Source: Diploscapter coronatus
Lineage: Eukaryota > Nematoda > Chromadorea > Rhabditida > Rhabditidae
DNA length: 64,000 bases
Direction: 5' to 3'
Assembly: GCA_964036155.1 (NCBI GenBank)
Contig: OZ038422.1
Coordinates: forward strand, 75,043,201 to 75,107,200
Part shown: positions 35,001-47,461 of the stretch, one piece after another
How positions within the stretch are numbered: the stretch's first letter is position 1
Layout of the letters: each line of letters begins with the position of its first letter
Translations under genes and position numbers: made by a program
Notes under the pieces: generated by a model
Told to the model about the DNA's origin: nothing
Database searches by the model: none
The model's input: only the letters and a program-made list of their open reading frames with translations

Positions 35001-38000
35001 AACTGACAACGAAGGACTGAATGAGAAAGTGGCTAAATGCTCTGCTAGAGACTCGGTAAGGGAAATGGAGAGATTTGGTTAGCTAGAAGAAATGCAGGAA
35101 GAAGAGTGGAATAAGTGAATTAGGTAAATTAAAACAACGATAAGAGGGGACTAGTTCTTGATTAACAACTTGTCAATGCAAAATAAGAGGAAACGAGAAA
35201 ATCTTTCGGGAAAGATTTGGAAGAATTGTATGGCTTTTGATATTGAAGAGTTGAAGGCAGTGGAAGTAAGAGTTGAATTGTGTTAACTGACGACGAGGTA
35301 CATTTTCATTCCTGTCTGATTGTCGTCTTCCTCTGCATTCGGCATTCAAGCATTCTGCCCAGCTCCCAAATTTCTCGGCGTGTTTTCTCCTCTCCAGGCC
35401 TTCATTTTCAAGATCGTTTCAATGGCGAACAGCACTGTCAGAGCGACACAGACCACCTAAACAAAGCCTCTTTTTCTGTATGAATATAATAACATAATAA
35501 TTCGTAGATGACGGAATCATTACATGACGCTAACTTTCTTTACCCACATTTCCTCACTATTCTCAATTCATGCATATCCTATTATTCTATCGCTATTTAT
35601 GAATTGCCAAATTGACATACAGCGCTCATGATTGCTGCTCCTCTTCCATCGGTTCCCCAACTGGCGGAGAGATGAACCATCAGCCAGATCGAGATGAAGT
35701 AGAACAGAGTGTTGATTCCATAGAATAGAAGTTCCTGCGAATGAGATGAGGTATGAGGGATATGCAGAAATGCAGACAGGACTTACGACAACAATCAATC
35801 CTTCTCGGGTTGGCTCGTCTTTGATCGTGAGGTGAGGGAAGCAGACATAGCCCAACAGGAAGGCAGAGACGACTAAACTAGGAGAATCTTGTGCTTCTTC
35901 TCATATCATAAATTTTTTTGCAAATTTCCCCTAGCTCTGCATCCTATGTATACATGTGTTTTTTTTTCAAGAAATCCTTCTGGAGGAAAAACTAACCAAT
36001 CATAGTTTCGAAAGTGATGTGCTCAGTCCAGGCTGCAGTTGTGGAGCGTCTGTCTGCACAAATTGCCAATACAAAGGCTATGAAGGCAAGAATCTAAACA
36101 ACATCTTTGAGTTTGTATAGAAGCTTGTTGATGACGGACAATTTCTGCGAGTTTGAGCACTCCAGGAATGGTAGCCATGAACCCAGTGTTGAGTTGTCCC
36201 TGTCTGTTCGTCGGAATCACCTGGATCTTCTTGGCCATGTGGAATTGCAGTTTCTTCTTTCCCTCGCTGCAAATTTTCAATGCCCAATTCCATTCAGTTC
36301 AGTCATATCATCAGGATTGTCACGAAGTCGAAATTGAAAAACACATTCGAAATCGAAGCTGACTTTTCAACTTTACTTTCGTGAACGCAATCAAAGTTCA
36401 GATTTTCAAAATGTACTTCGAAGTCGAAGCTTCGTGACAGATAGCCTTGCATATCATCACTCGATTATGCCCATTAACAAAGACCTTTTGTATGCGAAAG
36501 ATTTGCAAAATTCGATGGGTGTGTCAATCACCTATTACCGCACTTTAAGTTTAGGCGCCTTTTAGTTGCCATTATTTAACTCTTCTCTCTTTTTACGCGA
36601 TAAAAATATTATTTTGTCCCGATGCTTCAATATAGGCGAGAGGCATTTCTCCCCTTCAGGAAAAGCACCAAGCAAAAGGGAGAAGGGTGTGCTATACCGT
36701 CTGAGATATTTCTTTGCGGGGTACGTATTTTGGGGGTAAAAGCTTGTCTTCGTTAGTGCGCATGATCGTGCGGTGATGTAGAACAATTACTTGCTGGTCT
36801 GCATTTTCGGTCTGTGAAAATCGTCGGAGTGGGGGATTTCTTTCGCAGGTCCAATATCAACTGTTCCTTCGTCGTTTTCAGAACGAAGCATCTGAAATTG
36901 TCGAAATTAGGTATTCGGAAATTTGGAATGAGAATGAAATCGAGAATGACATTTGTCGGACATTGTACACTGAAATGGAGAAGGCACAGGGCTAACTGGC
37001 TGCAATGCGGGTAATCGGCAGGGCAAATAAAGGATTTCCACTTGAAATGAACAGAAGGCTGTAAGAAGGAACAAGGAGGAAGAAGTAGAGGAGATCAGTT
37101 ACATCAAAGGGGAATCGATACAGGGCAAGGACACGAATATCTCACAAGGAATGTAAACAGTATGCAAATCATGGATCTTGCTCAAAACTCTAGTAGGTTA
37201 TCTAAATCGAATGCGCTAAACACGTTGGTCAAGTCGAAAAAGCGCTATAAAGGTCCCAAATAGTCCGCAATTTGGCTGCGAATTTCCCTTTGCTACAGCA
37301 GCGAATAATGGCATTATCAACGCTCGACTTTACAATGTAAGCTAATTTTGAACTTTGTTGATGCATGGCGATGAAATGAATAGTTGAAATTTGAAACCAA
37401 AATACGAAGCTATCCGGGGTCTTTAGCGTTTTTTGACTTGATTATCGTAATCAGCGTGTTCGATTTGAGTTACCCACCAATTTTGAGCAGGATCCGCGAT
37501 TTACACACTTTGCATTCCTTGTCAAGGAAAAGTTCCCCTATGGAAACTGCAGGAACTTCGGGAGGAAGTCGAAGAAAACCTTCCCCCGTTCCCCGAACCG
37601 GGGAAACTTCCCCGAGATATGAACATGGGAAATTAAATTCTAGAATATCGATTCACAGGAATGGAGGAATGAACAGAGAGGAGAGAAAGCTTTGTTGAAT
37701 GAATCGGCTGCAAGATCTAATCTGCAAGAATGAATATTCTTAGGAGAATTTGTAAATTTGTGACCACAGAGTGAATTCACACGTAAATATGGTCCGTGTT
37801 TTGTCTGGCTGACTGTCTGAAGTGAGAACCTTCGCCTCCTCCTCGATTCTTCTGTATATGGTGTTGACCGTTATTTTGCTATTGTAAGTGGAAGAGAAAT
37901 CTTCTATCGTCTATCTTTTCGTGTCTCTTTATGTTGGAAGAAGGTTGAAGAATTGAAGAAAACACATGAAAATAGGAAAAATCTGACTTCCGAAAACATA

Positions 38001-41000
38001 TAATGGGGTACGATGGTATGAGAGGAGTTGGAGAGGGAAGGAATTCAATGTAAACAAACATCCTATTCTTCTGTAAAAGGTTCACTGATTCTTTGAAAAA
38101 ATGCGAATTTTGATGAAAAGGAGAGACGGATCAGTCATATCGATTAGAGTGGATTTGCGAGATTTGGAATACGAAAGTGCCAGGAGGAGAGAAATAAAGA
38201 AAGGGTGGAATATTGAGAGGGCGCGGTCGCGCACGCATTGCAAAGGGAATGAATGAATGAATGGAGTTGCCAAATTTGGAATGAACCGTAGGATGTGAAT
38301 GTGAATGAATGAGGTGAAGAAGAGGAATTGTGAACCTTAAAGGAAAGGACAGGATAATAAAATTTGATAGCGTCTTGACATGGCTGATAAGGTAACGATG
38401 ATGATGATACTGATATGATTTGATATGGCTGATTGTGGCGAGAGCGAAGAGAGAGGTGGAGTTGAGAAAACAAGCAGACTGCGAGATGAATCGATGTTAT
38501 GTTTATCAGTATCAATGTCAGGGCTGTTTTCTCAGGGTCACTGCCGTCTTCCCTCTCCTCTTCTTCTCGCCTTCAGCCTTCATTCTTTCATACTTCTCTT
38601 TTGGCAGACCGCAATTTATCACTTTATCAGCCTGTTTAATTATGTTCATTCACCATCTGCAGAAGGAATGGAGAAGATGTGAGAGGAGATATGATTTTTG
38701 GACGAGAGGAATCGATACTTTTTGTATGTGAATTCACAGACAAGACATGAAAATTTATGGTAGTGCGCGAGACGAAATGACAGACTGAACAGACCATAAG
38801 CAACTTAAGCTGCAGAGACTGAAATTATGACCGTGCAGACTTGCCTATAGCAAGGGAACGATGCAATGAGAGGAGGTAGAGAGAAATAGACTATCAAAAA
38901 ATGCAGAGACAAAAATGGAGATGATGCGAAGAGAAATTAACGAGACTGGTATGTATGAGGCAAAAGAGCGAAAGAATAGAAGTGAAAGAGTGAGAGTTTG
39001 AAAAACTAGGCGAATTATTCGCGCAAACACATGAAAGGAGGGAAAAAGATGGACAACTTTCAACTTTCCATAGATAACTCGAGTTAATTTGCCACACAAT
39101 CGAGGCTGGATTTGAGTTGGAAAGGAGAATGTTTTGGAGAACTGCACAGAAATTCGAATGTTCTTCTGCAGGAGAATGAGAAGAGGTTGAATGGTAATAA
39201 AGGGCACAAATGTGGTCAGCAAACTCGTAATAAAGGCCATTGCAGAGAGGCAGAGAGGCAGAGAGAGAGAGAGAGGGAGAGAAGATAGTAGCACACACAG
39301 ATTAACACAGAAGGTCAATGTTATTGTTGCGTGGTTCTGTTCTGTCTCCAGACCTATTGCCAGTCGAACAGATTTATGAGATAAGCCCTTACCCACTAAA
39401 TATGGAAGATGGGCTGCAATTGATGATAGTCAAAATTAGGAGTCAATAGGTGGAAATGGAATTGAATTCTGAATGGTCGTGAATTCGAATTGCAGTGATG
39501 GAAGAGAGTTTTTTTTTGTATCGCGCGAAGCGCACAACGCAAAGTGTAATGGACGATGGGCGTGTTCGTCTTCTGGCAAATTTGATATTTCCCCTTTCGC
39601 TTTTCTATTTCAGATGGGCCATTCTCCATTCTCCATTCTCATCTTCCATTTCGGCATTTTGGCATTTTAGACAAACGTGCGATCATTAATTGATCGGGAA
39701 AGTTTTCATGAAAAACCGAACAAGAGTGATTATAATGGGAAAGTGACTGCAGCTCATTACACTTGATCGAATGAAAGGGGGAAACGAGAACGGGAGAGAG
39801 AGAGAGGAAGTGAAGAAGTAAGAATGATGATGATTGTGTTGAGTCCTGAACTCTTTGATTACTGCCTGATGCTTGATGTTAAGCCCTGGGTTGTTTTTAT
39901 CTTTCAATGTGTTCGACTTTGTTCGGAAACAACAGCCTGACTAACCAAACGAGTTTCCGTGGTGCCGTCAGGATTCCTTATCGTGATCGATTCGGCTCCT
40001 CTATGGCTCATTTGATTGTGGACGAAAGTGGGAATGGAAGTGTTGTTGGGGCGGACGGGGATGGCAGCCGAGGCGTATTGCAGCTCACCTAAATGCGTTC
40101 GATTGGCACGTATTTCACAGCTGCTTACTGCTGACTGCAGAGTGCTAATCAATAGACAGTCCTCCGTGACTGTTTGAATGAGATGACTTTGCCTCTGACT
40201 TGAAATTAGACTTACGAGAGAAATTAGACAAATCGAATTGGAGAGTTGCAGAAAGCGGGCAGGAAAGGGTACAAAGAGAGGAGGTAGAAACAGAAGCAGA
40301 GATGGACAGAAATCTCCTCAATCTGCCTGTATTTTTGCAGAAAGCAGAAAGTCCTCATATTTTCTCGTTTTTCTTCACTTCGGCAGACAGCACTACACGC
40401 GCAGAGTTCTGGCAAGAAAGTGAAAATAACATGGAAAGAAACAGGAGGGAAGAGGAGAGGAAGGGAAGCCAAAGGCAAGGGGTCCTAAGTCAACAGGAAG
40501 ACAAACAGCCATCCAATTCTAAGGCCATTTCACATTTACGAGCTTATTTTAATTCCTAAACCGATAACAAATCGAGAGACTTGGAGAATGTATATAGTGA
40601 ATAGTGAATTTTTTGAAAAAAAAACTTACGAGGTTGTAAAAACTCGTTGATAAATTGAACGGAACGCCGTGAAAGATGGATGAATGCAGAGGTCTGTACA
40701 GAACAGAATACAGGAGAGTTGACTACAGGAGAAGAAGAAGAAGGAGATGGAAAGGGGAAGATGCTATGACTTATTGATACTGATGATGGCCTTGTTCTGT
40801 TCGATTTGATGGCAAAACTCGCGTTCTTCAACTGACAATTTTGACAACTAACTTTTGAAATGTTATGATCAAGTGAATTGAGAGATGGAATGAGTTTTGG
40901 AATAAATGAAATGCGAAGGAAAGAAGGATGAAATGGGATCAAGCAATAATCCATTGGATGTGAGATACTCTTGAGAGAAGCAGAGTAATTTATAAAGGAA

Positions 41001-43001
41001 CAGAGAAATTGTTGTCAAGTAACAGATGAACGAATGAAAGATGAAGCATGAAATGGTTCTTGGCTTCTGCTGCCAGAAGTGTTTTCCGACTGCTTTTCCT
41101 CGTCGATAATTTTGTTGAGATGAATCATTTTCCCCTCCTTCAACTTCTCCAAATTATCGATTTTATGGAAATGAATTTACCTATGATGCTTCGTTCAAAT
41201 AAAGGAAATAGGTCTGCCGGTAGGTGAATCATTTTTGGAAGGAAATGTTACATTTTTGGTTGTCATGGAAATTCTAGATTCTAGATTGATTCCCCTGCAT
41301 TATTAATTAAAGTTTCATCAAATAATTATCTGTCTCTGTCAGTGCGGGAGAACATGGGCTGATGGGTATAAATTGGTCGAGAAAAGATGAGAGGAGAAAT
41401 CGAAAGAGACAGACTATGTATGAGGAATGAGAGAGGAAGAATCCAGAGATATGACTGACAGAATGGCCTATTCATTAATTCCTGAAGATTTAAAACATCA
41501 AAAAGCTGCAGATTTGAATTTGGAAAAAGATGAGTGAATTCGATGAAATTAGCTGTGAGAAATGCACAGAAATCAACAATCCTACCCCAATTATGAATGA
41601 CTTCTCCTTCGTTGTTGTCCTTGCTGATTTCAAAGAACGGATTTGCCATTCATCTGAAAATCGATCTGAATGCGAGGCGCGAAAAATCAAATGCAGAAGC
41701 AGAGACAAAGACATTACGAGTTAAGTGTTCGAAAAACAGGCTGCGATGAGATGTGGGAATGAACGTGTGTTAACTGCACGTTGAGTGAAGTGAAGCCGCC
41801 AACCTGCAGCGAGAAGCATGGAAATGAAGAAATGCGATTCTCTGCCTCAAGAAGTTTAGTATCTCGAGTTGGAAATAAGAATATCTCTTCCTCTCCTTTA
41901 CTTTGTATAATCTCAACGAGTTAGACACAGCGCTCATACACAATCACACAATCACTTGGTAACTGAGAATGAGCTCGGGAAGCAGCAGCTAAGCATGAGT
42001 CTATTTTCACCTTCTCTCTCTGCTTTTACCTGCCCCTCGCCTTCTCCTCTTACTTTGTTCGTTGTGTTCCTCCTTCAAGTGGTTTTTTTTTCCGTTTGAC
42101 TGACAAATGTTCACGGAATAAGTGAAGGGGGCGAGGGGAGGATAAGCAACTTGGAAAACCCATGAAATTATCTAATGATGAACTGATGGAGTGTGAAAGA
42201 TGAAATCGCCTTTCCTCTCTGATCACTCTAATCATCGTCCCATTTCATTGAGTGATGATTTGCAGATTGTGGCCGAGCAACAGGGCGACATTCAGAAAGC
42301 ACAGGAATTCCAGAGGCAGATTGACGAATTGGACAACAAAACAGACAGACTGGTGAGTGGAGACAGGCTTGCTCGGCAGAAGTGGACATATGATCTTTCA
42401 GGATAAGGAGCGTTCCAAGGACATCAAGGGCATCAGCTGGATCAACCAGCGAAATCGCAATATCATTCGGGTCAGCGTTCGTCGTTTTCATCATTTTCTT
42501 CTAGAAAAATAGCCTAAAATGCAGAATGGAATACATTCCGTCAAAATTCAACCAGCATGCATAGAAGAAAGACAATACACAAAGCCTAATTTTATAATTT
42601 CATTATTGCCTGAAAAATATTTTTAAAAGTTCAGAAATTTAATAAAATAAACCAATTTAACTAATTGCAGAACACAGTTCTGAGTGGAAAACTGAAGTTC
42701 GACGTGACGAGCGAAGACGATCCATTCACGCGCAAGAAGGGGGTCATGAAGGTCAGTCATTCCATTCTAATCTGTGGCCGGATGATAGATACACATAAAA
42801 TTAAAAATTTTTGAATTTTTGGAATTCACAGGAAAATTTTAAAATTAGAAATTGCAGAAATAAACTATTCTCTTTCTGTATTAAACTAAGTTTAATTCAA
42901 CCCAATCCAACTTATTATATTTGACGTTGCAGGTTGTTTCCGGCTCAAAACATGCAGTTGGATCGTCCAGTCAAACACAGCAGCCTGATGTGAACACGTG
43001 A
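32058..43001 (+). CDS. RTF1: Paf1-complex subunit RTF1 (Plus3 domain)
   Basis: Sixteen exons encode 555 residues: 32058-32117, 32323-32413, 32609-32739, 32905-33029, 33084-33343, 33482-33596, 33652-33727, 33775-33924, 33988-34056, 34134-34247, 34459-34551, 34888-34965, 42266-42352, 42402-42470, 42671-42751, 42933-43001. The N-terminus is Ser/acidic, as in RTF1. A charged helix (EKEREQEIFNRMEQLETKK) corresponds to the histone-modification region needed for H2B ubiquitination. The Plus3 domain (~287-397) has RLSRFKCSKIVHAPFFKQ, GCYIRIGVGP, VVETAKVYALEDTKTNKG and YRLEFISNSPF. After the 7.3-kb intron 12 the protein resumes in frame with the family's VAEQQGDIQKAQEFQRQIDE and ISWINQRNRN helix, then DPFTRKK. 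The C-terminal tail is shorter than in vertebrates. Confidence 0.93.
33357..33448. repeat. 92-bp hairpin element in RTF1 intron 5
   Basis: The left end GAACAGGAGTGCGCGAAT is the inverted match of the right end (minus strand GAACAGGGGTGCACGAAC). The inner sequence is AT-rich. The same GGTGCACGAA motif ends the inner pair of the element in kinesin intron 1. Confidence 0.7.
35346..36238 (-). CDS. MARVEL-domain four-transmembrane protein, nested in an RTF1 intron
   Basis: Five exons on the minus strand (36238-36140, 36093-35997, 35872-35787, 35734-35621, 35456-35346) give 168 residues. The order is a short basic cytoplasmic N-terminus MAKKIQVIPTNRQGQ, then four hydrophobic segments: AEIILAFIAFVLAIC, TMIVVSAFLLGYVCF, IVVELLFYGINTLFYFISIW and IMSAVVCVALTVLFAIETIL. 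A short tail WRGENTPRNLGAGQNA follows. This size and spacing fit the MARVEL family (plasmolipin, MAL, CKLF-like), membrane-apposition and trafficking proteins. The gene lies wholly inside RTF1 intron 12 in antisense. An acceptor 28 bases upstream of the ATG suggests a 5'-UTR splice. An in-frame ATG upstream at 36280 is less likely because that acceptor separates it. Confidence 0.85.
36267..39903. other. RTF1 intron 12, middle part; no gene seen
   Basis: The plus strand is purine-rich (GA runs, e.g. 39240-39285) and simple GAATG-type repeats are frequent (38245-38320). Long open frames here are low-complexity consequences of that bias. Nothing with credible splice sites was found apart from the two antisense genes on either side. 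Confidence 0.45.
39904..41649 (-). CDS. small 82-residue protein of unknown function, nested in an RTF1 intron
   Basis: Two minus-strand exons join in frame: 41649-41586 (MANPFFEISKDNNEGEVIHN..) and 40088-39904 (..ELQYASAAIPVRPNNTSIP, ending VVSEQSRTH and stop 39906-39904). The first exon ends at TGG G|GTAGG and the second begins after CATTTAG, restoring a glycine. An acceptor TTTCAG lies four bases upstream of the ATG, as for other genes here. The second exon has balanced composition, and its ESITIRNPDGTTETRLVSQ stretch looks like a beta-hairpin turn. No signal peptide, membrane segment or recognised domain. Extra small exons in the 1.5-kb intron cannot be excluded. Confidence 0.45.
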
Positions 43002-43256
43002 AGCCGGTAAGAGAGGAAGACAAAGAAGAAAGAGCAACGGGGGAGGAGGATTCATAAATGAAAGGCAGGCAATCAACTAACATGGAGAAGATGCGCAATT
43101 GAAACATAAAACTGGGCATTTTTGGAAGGTTCATCTATCTAGATTATTTTTTTTGCAAAGTTCACTTTGGCAGCAGTTATATGACGGCACAGGTGACGAA
43201 CTTGCCTATTAAATGGCGGCATAATTTCTAACAAGTTACGACTATATGTATTGCTA

Positions 43257-43716
43257 TACTGGGTATTTCAATTAATTTGGGTATTTTTGTCATAAAGAAA
43301 AGCTTTTTCCTTTTTATCCAAATTCGATCGGGATTTTTGTATGATATAGAGAGATGTAGGGAGTTTCGTTATCTCCAAAAAAATCTCTATTTTAATTACT
43401 ACTTAATTTACCCTAATTAGTTTTAGCAATTTAGTCCAAAATAAGCGTCGATTTCCCTTTTTTCCTCGACAAAATGAGTATCGAAAATGCAAAGAATCTG
43501 GGAGAGAAGGAAGGAAAAAGAGCACTGTTATTTTGGTGCTCGTCAGAAACTAATTGATTAAGGTAATTAAATCAATTAAAATTTGGATAATTTTTGCACA
43601 CACATCAAGTTCCTTATGTTTGCCTTTATCATACAAAAACCCTGACCAAAATCGGATGGAAAATAAAAGAAACTTCTTTGTTACAAAAATGTCCAAATTA
43701 CCTGAAACACTCTGTA
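43257..43716. repeat. inverted-repeat element, ~110-bp arms
   Basis: The left arm starts ACTGGGTATTTCAATTAATTTGG. The right end, read on the minus strand, starts TACAGAGTGTTTCAGGTAATTTGG. Both continue through [AG]CATTTTTGT.A.AAAGAA and a CCAAATTCGAT / CCGATTTTGGT block to GGGATTTTTGTATGATA. The size and termini fit a mariner-like non-autonomous element. Confidence 0.75.
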
Positions 43717-43724
43717 TAGAGAAT

Positions 43725-45360
43725 ATTTTATAAAAACAATTTATTGCGTGTCGTCATTTACAAATTTGGGTATTCGGAAATAGAGAAAGTAGGGGAAGAG
43801 CTCTCTCACTTTTGCATACTATTTCAAAGTTGCGAAATTTCCTAAATGCCACAAATTTTCATTCAAATTCGATGAACTTTCCAATAAGCCTACAAAAACA
43901 GGTGACAGATCCGATTGTGTGCAGTGGGTTGATTTACCAAAAATGGGTTTAAAAAGGTTTGTTCAAAATGTTGCACCTTTTCCTAATGCCACACTGCTTG
44001 GGATTCTTTCAGAAGAAGTGCAACATTTCGAGCAGCATGTTCAGCAAATCTCTAGACTAAGAAAACCTACACAAAACTTGTTCTATTTTATTCTTTCTAA
44101 TTCTTCGAACGATCAATTATTTTTGAAACTGAAGTATGTATTTGAAGTTCTATTTTTTTATGATTTGATTCGACATATTTGGCGTTATCTTCATCTGCTT
44201 TTGCTCTATTTTTAGGCAGAACTAACTTTTTATATTGTAGGATCTGAGCAGGAGAAGGAATTTGTAGTTCTGTATTTCGCATTTTCAAGATATTCTTTCT
44301 TTATTAAAACTTCTTGATATTATTATTAGTTTCTTTCTTTTCTTTTCGAATATTCTAATTTAAAATGGGGGTTGAATTTTATTCTTTGATCATTTGAGAC
44401 AGCAACTGGCTAAAAAGAACTTAGAAAGCTGGCAGAATAACGCCATCTAACTTTGTCTAGTTCGACTTTCAAACTTTTCTTTATCCCTAATGATAATGAA
44501 GTATCGATGTTTTGTGTGTAATAAAATATTCGAAAAGTATCAAACAGAATGAATTCTGTAACGTCAACAAACTAAAAATAACCGCAATAGTCAATATAAT
44601 CTAACATTGATTGATAAATTTTCATCCTTTATTTAGCAGTATATAATTAGAGAGGCCAAGTGGTTTTTCAAAATAGGTTAAATTGGATAAAATAAATACT
44701 AGGATGATGAACGAGGTTGTGACGAACTCAAATTTTTTTTTATTTTCAAAAACAGTCCATCTATTGAAAGTTACGTTACTAGAGTTTCGACGTCGTTCAT
44801 GCCTTCAGAAAGCCTTTTTCGAAAAACCAATGACGCCATCATTTCGGACGTATTTTATTACCCTAATTGATGTCTTAGTTTCATGAAATTATCAACTAAT
44901 TAACGATAATTGAAACGTCGGAAAATTTCATGCGTTCTTTCTCTCCTTTGAAAAGGGGAGACTTAGCCTCTACATATATGGTTTATGAGGGTTATCGTGG
45001 ATAGTTGCTGGGAACTAAGCGTGCACAGACAGACAGACAGACAAACAAACACAACACAACACAACAAAAATGCTAAAAGGTAAGATACGAGGTGTGCATT
45101 TGTGTCGTTTATAACCGATAAGTAAATACACGAATAGTCGTAATCTTCGAGTGTTAAAATTCTTAACTGATAAACCGTGTTTAGGAATCGATTTTTAGTT
45201 TGATAAAAGTTGCGAATCATCAATTTAGTAGTTTCATTCTCCGCTCTTCAATGATCAATTCCAAACTCATTAATTGCAGACTTTCCCATTCAATCAATAC
45301 TCTTTTACTACTTCCATTTTGAAATAATACTATGGTGATTGTTTAGGTCTCTTAACAAAG
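43725..45360. other. intergenic, no gene supported
   Basis: AT-rich DNA. A frame at 43919-44215 begins with plausible residues (MQWVDLPKMGLKRF) but degenerates into hydrophobic low-complexity sequence with no splice support. A simple-repeat run of (CAGA)n, (CAAA)n and (ACAAC)n lies at 45026-45066. Confidence 0.45.
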
Positions 45361-46649
45361 ATGTTAACCAATTTACCAGTCGAAGTTATACTGTTGATCT
45401 GCGAATATCCCGAATGCAAAGACCTGGGACAATTGGCCTGGACTAACAATCGAATGATGCAAATAATCAAGAAATATCGGCCGATAGCGCTCGATAGGAG
45501 GATTTTATTCTATCGTAGGAAATTATATTGAAGGCTAAGTAAGAGACTTTGAAACGATTCGTGATAATTTAGTTTGTTATCGAAATAATAATGGTACATA
45601 TGAAGGAAGAATATGCTTGTTCAATTCATATACCTGCTCAGTCGAAGAGATTGCGAAATTCCACAATTGGTATCTGTCATATCAAGTAGCAACTACACCG
45701 GACAAAGTAAATACTTATGTTTGTTATTTTGAATAATTTCTGACTTCAGATTTTTGGAATTAACGATTATGTAAAGACATTTGAAGTGTATGACTTGAAT
45801 ACTCGACAAATTTCAAAAGGTCTGCTCAACAAATCTATTAATAGTCGGTTCAAATAGTTTTATAGGTCCAGATCTTCGCGAATGGCGTGATGGTGCGTCT
45901 GTGGCTTATTCCAAAGACAAATTGTATTATTTGGGTGGAAAGGATCTTGAAACAGGGGCAGATACAAATCGAGTTGATGTAAGAAGAACGAATGAAAGTC
46001 CATGAAATAATTTATTCAGGTTTTAATAGATGGGCAATGGCAAATAGGACCTGCATTTCCTCTTGCAATTGAAGAAGCTCAAACAGTAACATGTGATGAA
46101 ACTTTATACGGTCACATTATAGCATATTTATTGTTGTAATTGTGGATATTCAGTTATTGATGGAATTAAGAGTGAAAAGATATATCGACTATCAGACGAT
46201 GAACGAGAATGGATTGAAATTGGAGAGATTCCAGAAGAACGAAGATATTTAGGAGTTGCATCGCTAAATGGAAGAGTTTACATAACTGGCGGAACTAGAG
46301 GATGGAAGTCATTAATTTTATATGATAAATAATGTATCATTATATATTTAGTTATTCTAATGCATTAAAATCCTGTTGGTGTTTCGACCCCTCAGCTCCA
46401 GCTGACAATCGAATTTCTCAAATCGCTGATATGAATTATACAAGACATCATCATTCTCTTGTTATCGTTAACGGGAAATTGTTTGCAATTGGGGGGTGAG
46501 CTGAGATTTTGTATATCTTTGCACGAAATGTTTGTTAATTTAGATTTCAAAAAACATTTCTATCATGGGAAAATTTTTGCAATTTAATAGAGGAGTACGA
46601 TCCACAAACGAATAAATGGCGTGAAGTCGGAGAAATTAACGTAGAATAA
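45361..46649 (+). CDS. F-box and kelch-repeat protein
   Basis: Eight exons encode 321 residues: 45361-45514, 45573-45706, 45750-45819, 45866-45978, 46020-46110, 46154-46307, 46352-46495, 46544-46649. The F-box is at the start (LPVEVILLICEYPECKDLGQLAWTN). Kelch blades follow, with the usual GG and aromatic positions: SKDKLYYLGGKD, LNGRVYITGGTRGW, VNGKLFAIGG and EEYDPQTNKWREVGEI. F-box/kelch proteins serve as substrate adaptors of SCF ubiquitin ligases. Introns are tiny (43-58 bp). An acceptor GTTTAG lies 14 bases before the ATG, and AATAAA follows at 46694. Decayed relatives of exons 1-2 occur in both arms of the 2.6-18.1 kb inverted repeat. At this length the propeller may have fewer than six complete blades. 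Confidence 0.88.
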
Positions 46650-47461
46650 AGCCTGATCATAACAATCTCAGATTTCATATGGAAATTTTATTCAATAAAA
46701 TATTAAATAATTTAATTTCAATGCATATGATATACAGACAACTCTCGAAGACATCCAATAAAACACTGAAAAATCGATCTTAGGATAGGAAATAGGAGAA
46801 ACGATTGCCGCCTGAAAGTTATTTTGAAAGAAATGTTTGTAGGAAGGCGAGTATGAAAGATAAGATGGAATGATCGTTCACAAAAAAGGATCCGGGACAC
46901 TTTTGCAATTGTTCGAACTCTTGTTACATTTACTCATGGAATGGCTCTTAAATGTTTTTGATCATCTTGAAAGCTGATCTTCATTATTCATTACTAGACT
47001 GTTAAAGAGATGCATCATCTTTCATGCGGGTTACTCATGCTAAATGTATTGTTCTTGGTTATGAATGAATGAAAACAAGAAAAAAGATTTTGTCGGATTA
47101 AAAGAGGTAAATTTCGTGAAGTTACTGGTATTTTACTGATTCGTAACTGTTGGTGCATGCTAGTAAGATTTCATTCAAAGGATTGTTGAAAGAAATCAAA
47201 TATTTTATTAGAGACAGAATATCTGTCAATTATTACCGGCAATATCATCATCGTAAATTATTTGTTCTAGAATTATAATGAATGGAATAAAATATGAAAA
47301 CTCAGCATAACTTCATGTAAGAATTAGATTGAACGGTTTGTTCATCGCTACCAATATTGCTCTACCCGTAATCAAAGTAACTATGACGATTTCTCCTATC
47401 CATTAAAGCATGTGTATAAATTAGGTCGGTTAAATTAATCATTCTTCCTCGATTTGTAAGT
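46650..47461. other. intergenic between convergent F-box/kelch and GPCR genes
   Basis: The 3' flanks of both genes. No coding or repeat structure was recognised. Confidence 0.5.

Noticed and set aside
43919..44215. 98-residue plus-strand frame starting MQWVDLPKMG
   Set aside because: It becomes hydrophobic low-complexity sequence and lacks splice partners or homology I recognise.
45026..45066. Short tandem run considered as a CRISPR-like array
   Set aside because: It is an ordinary (CAGA)n/(CAAA)n/(ACAAC)n microsatellite without spacers, in a eukaryotic genome.
45515..45572. Stop and frameshift that would make the F-box/kelch gene a pseudogene
   Set aside because: A 58-bp intron with GTAGG donor and ATTTAG acceptor removes both, and the arm copies have an intron at the same place.
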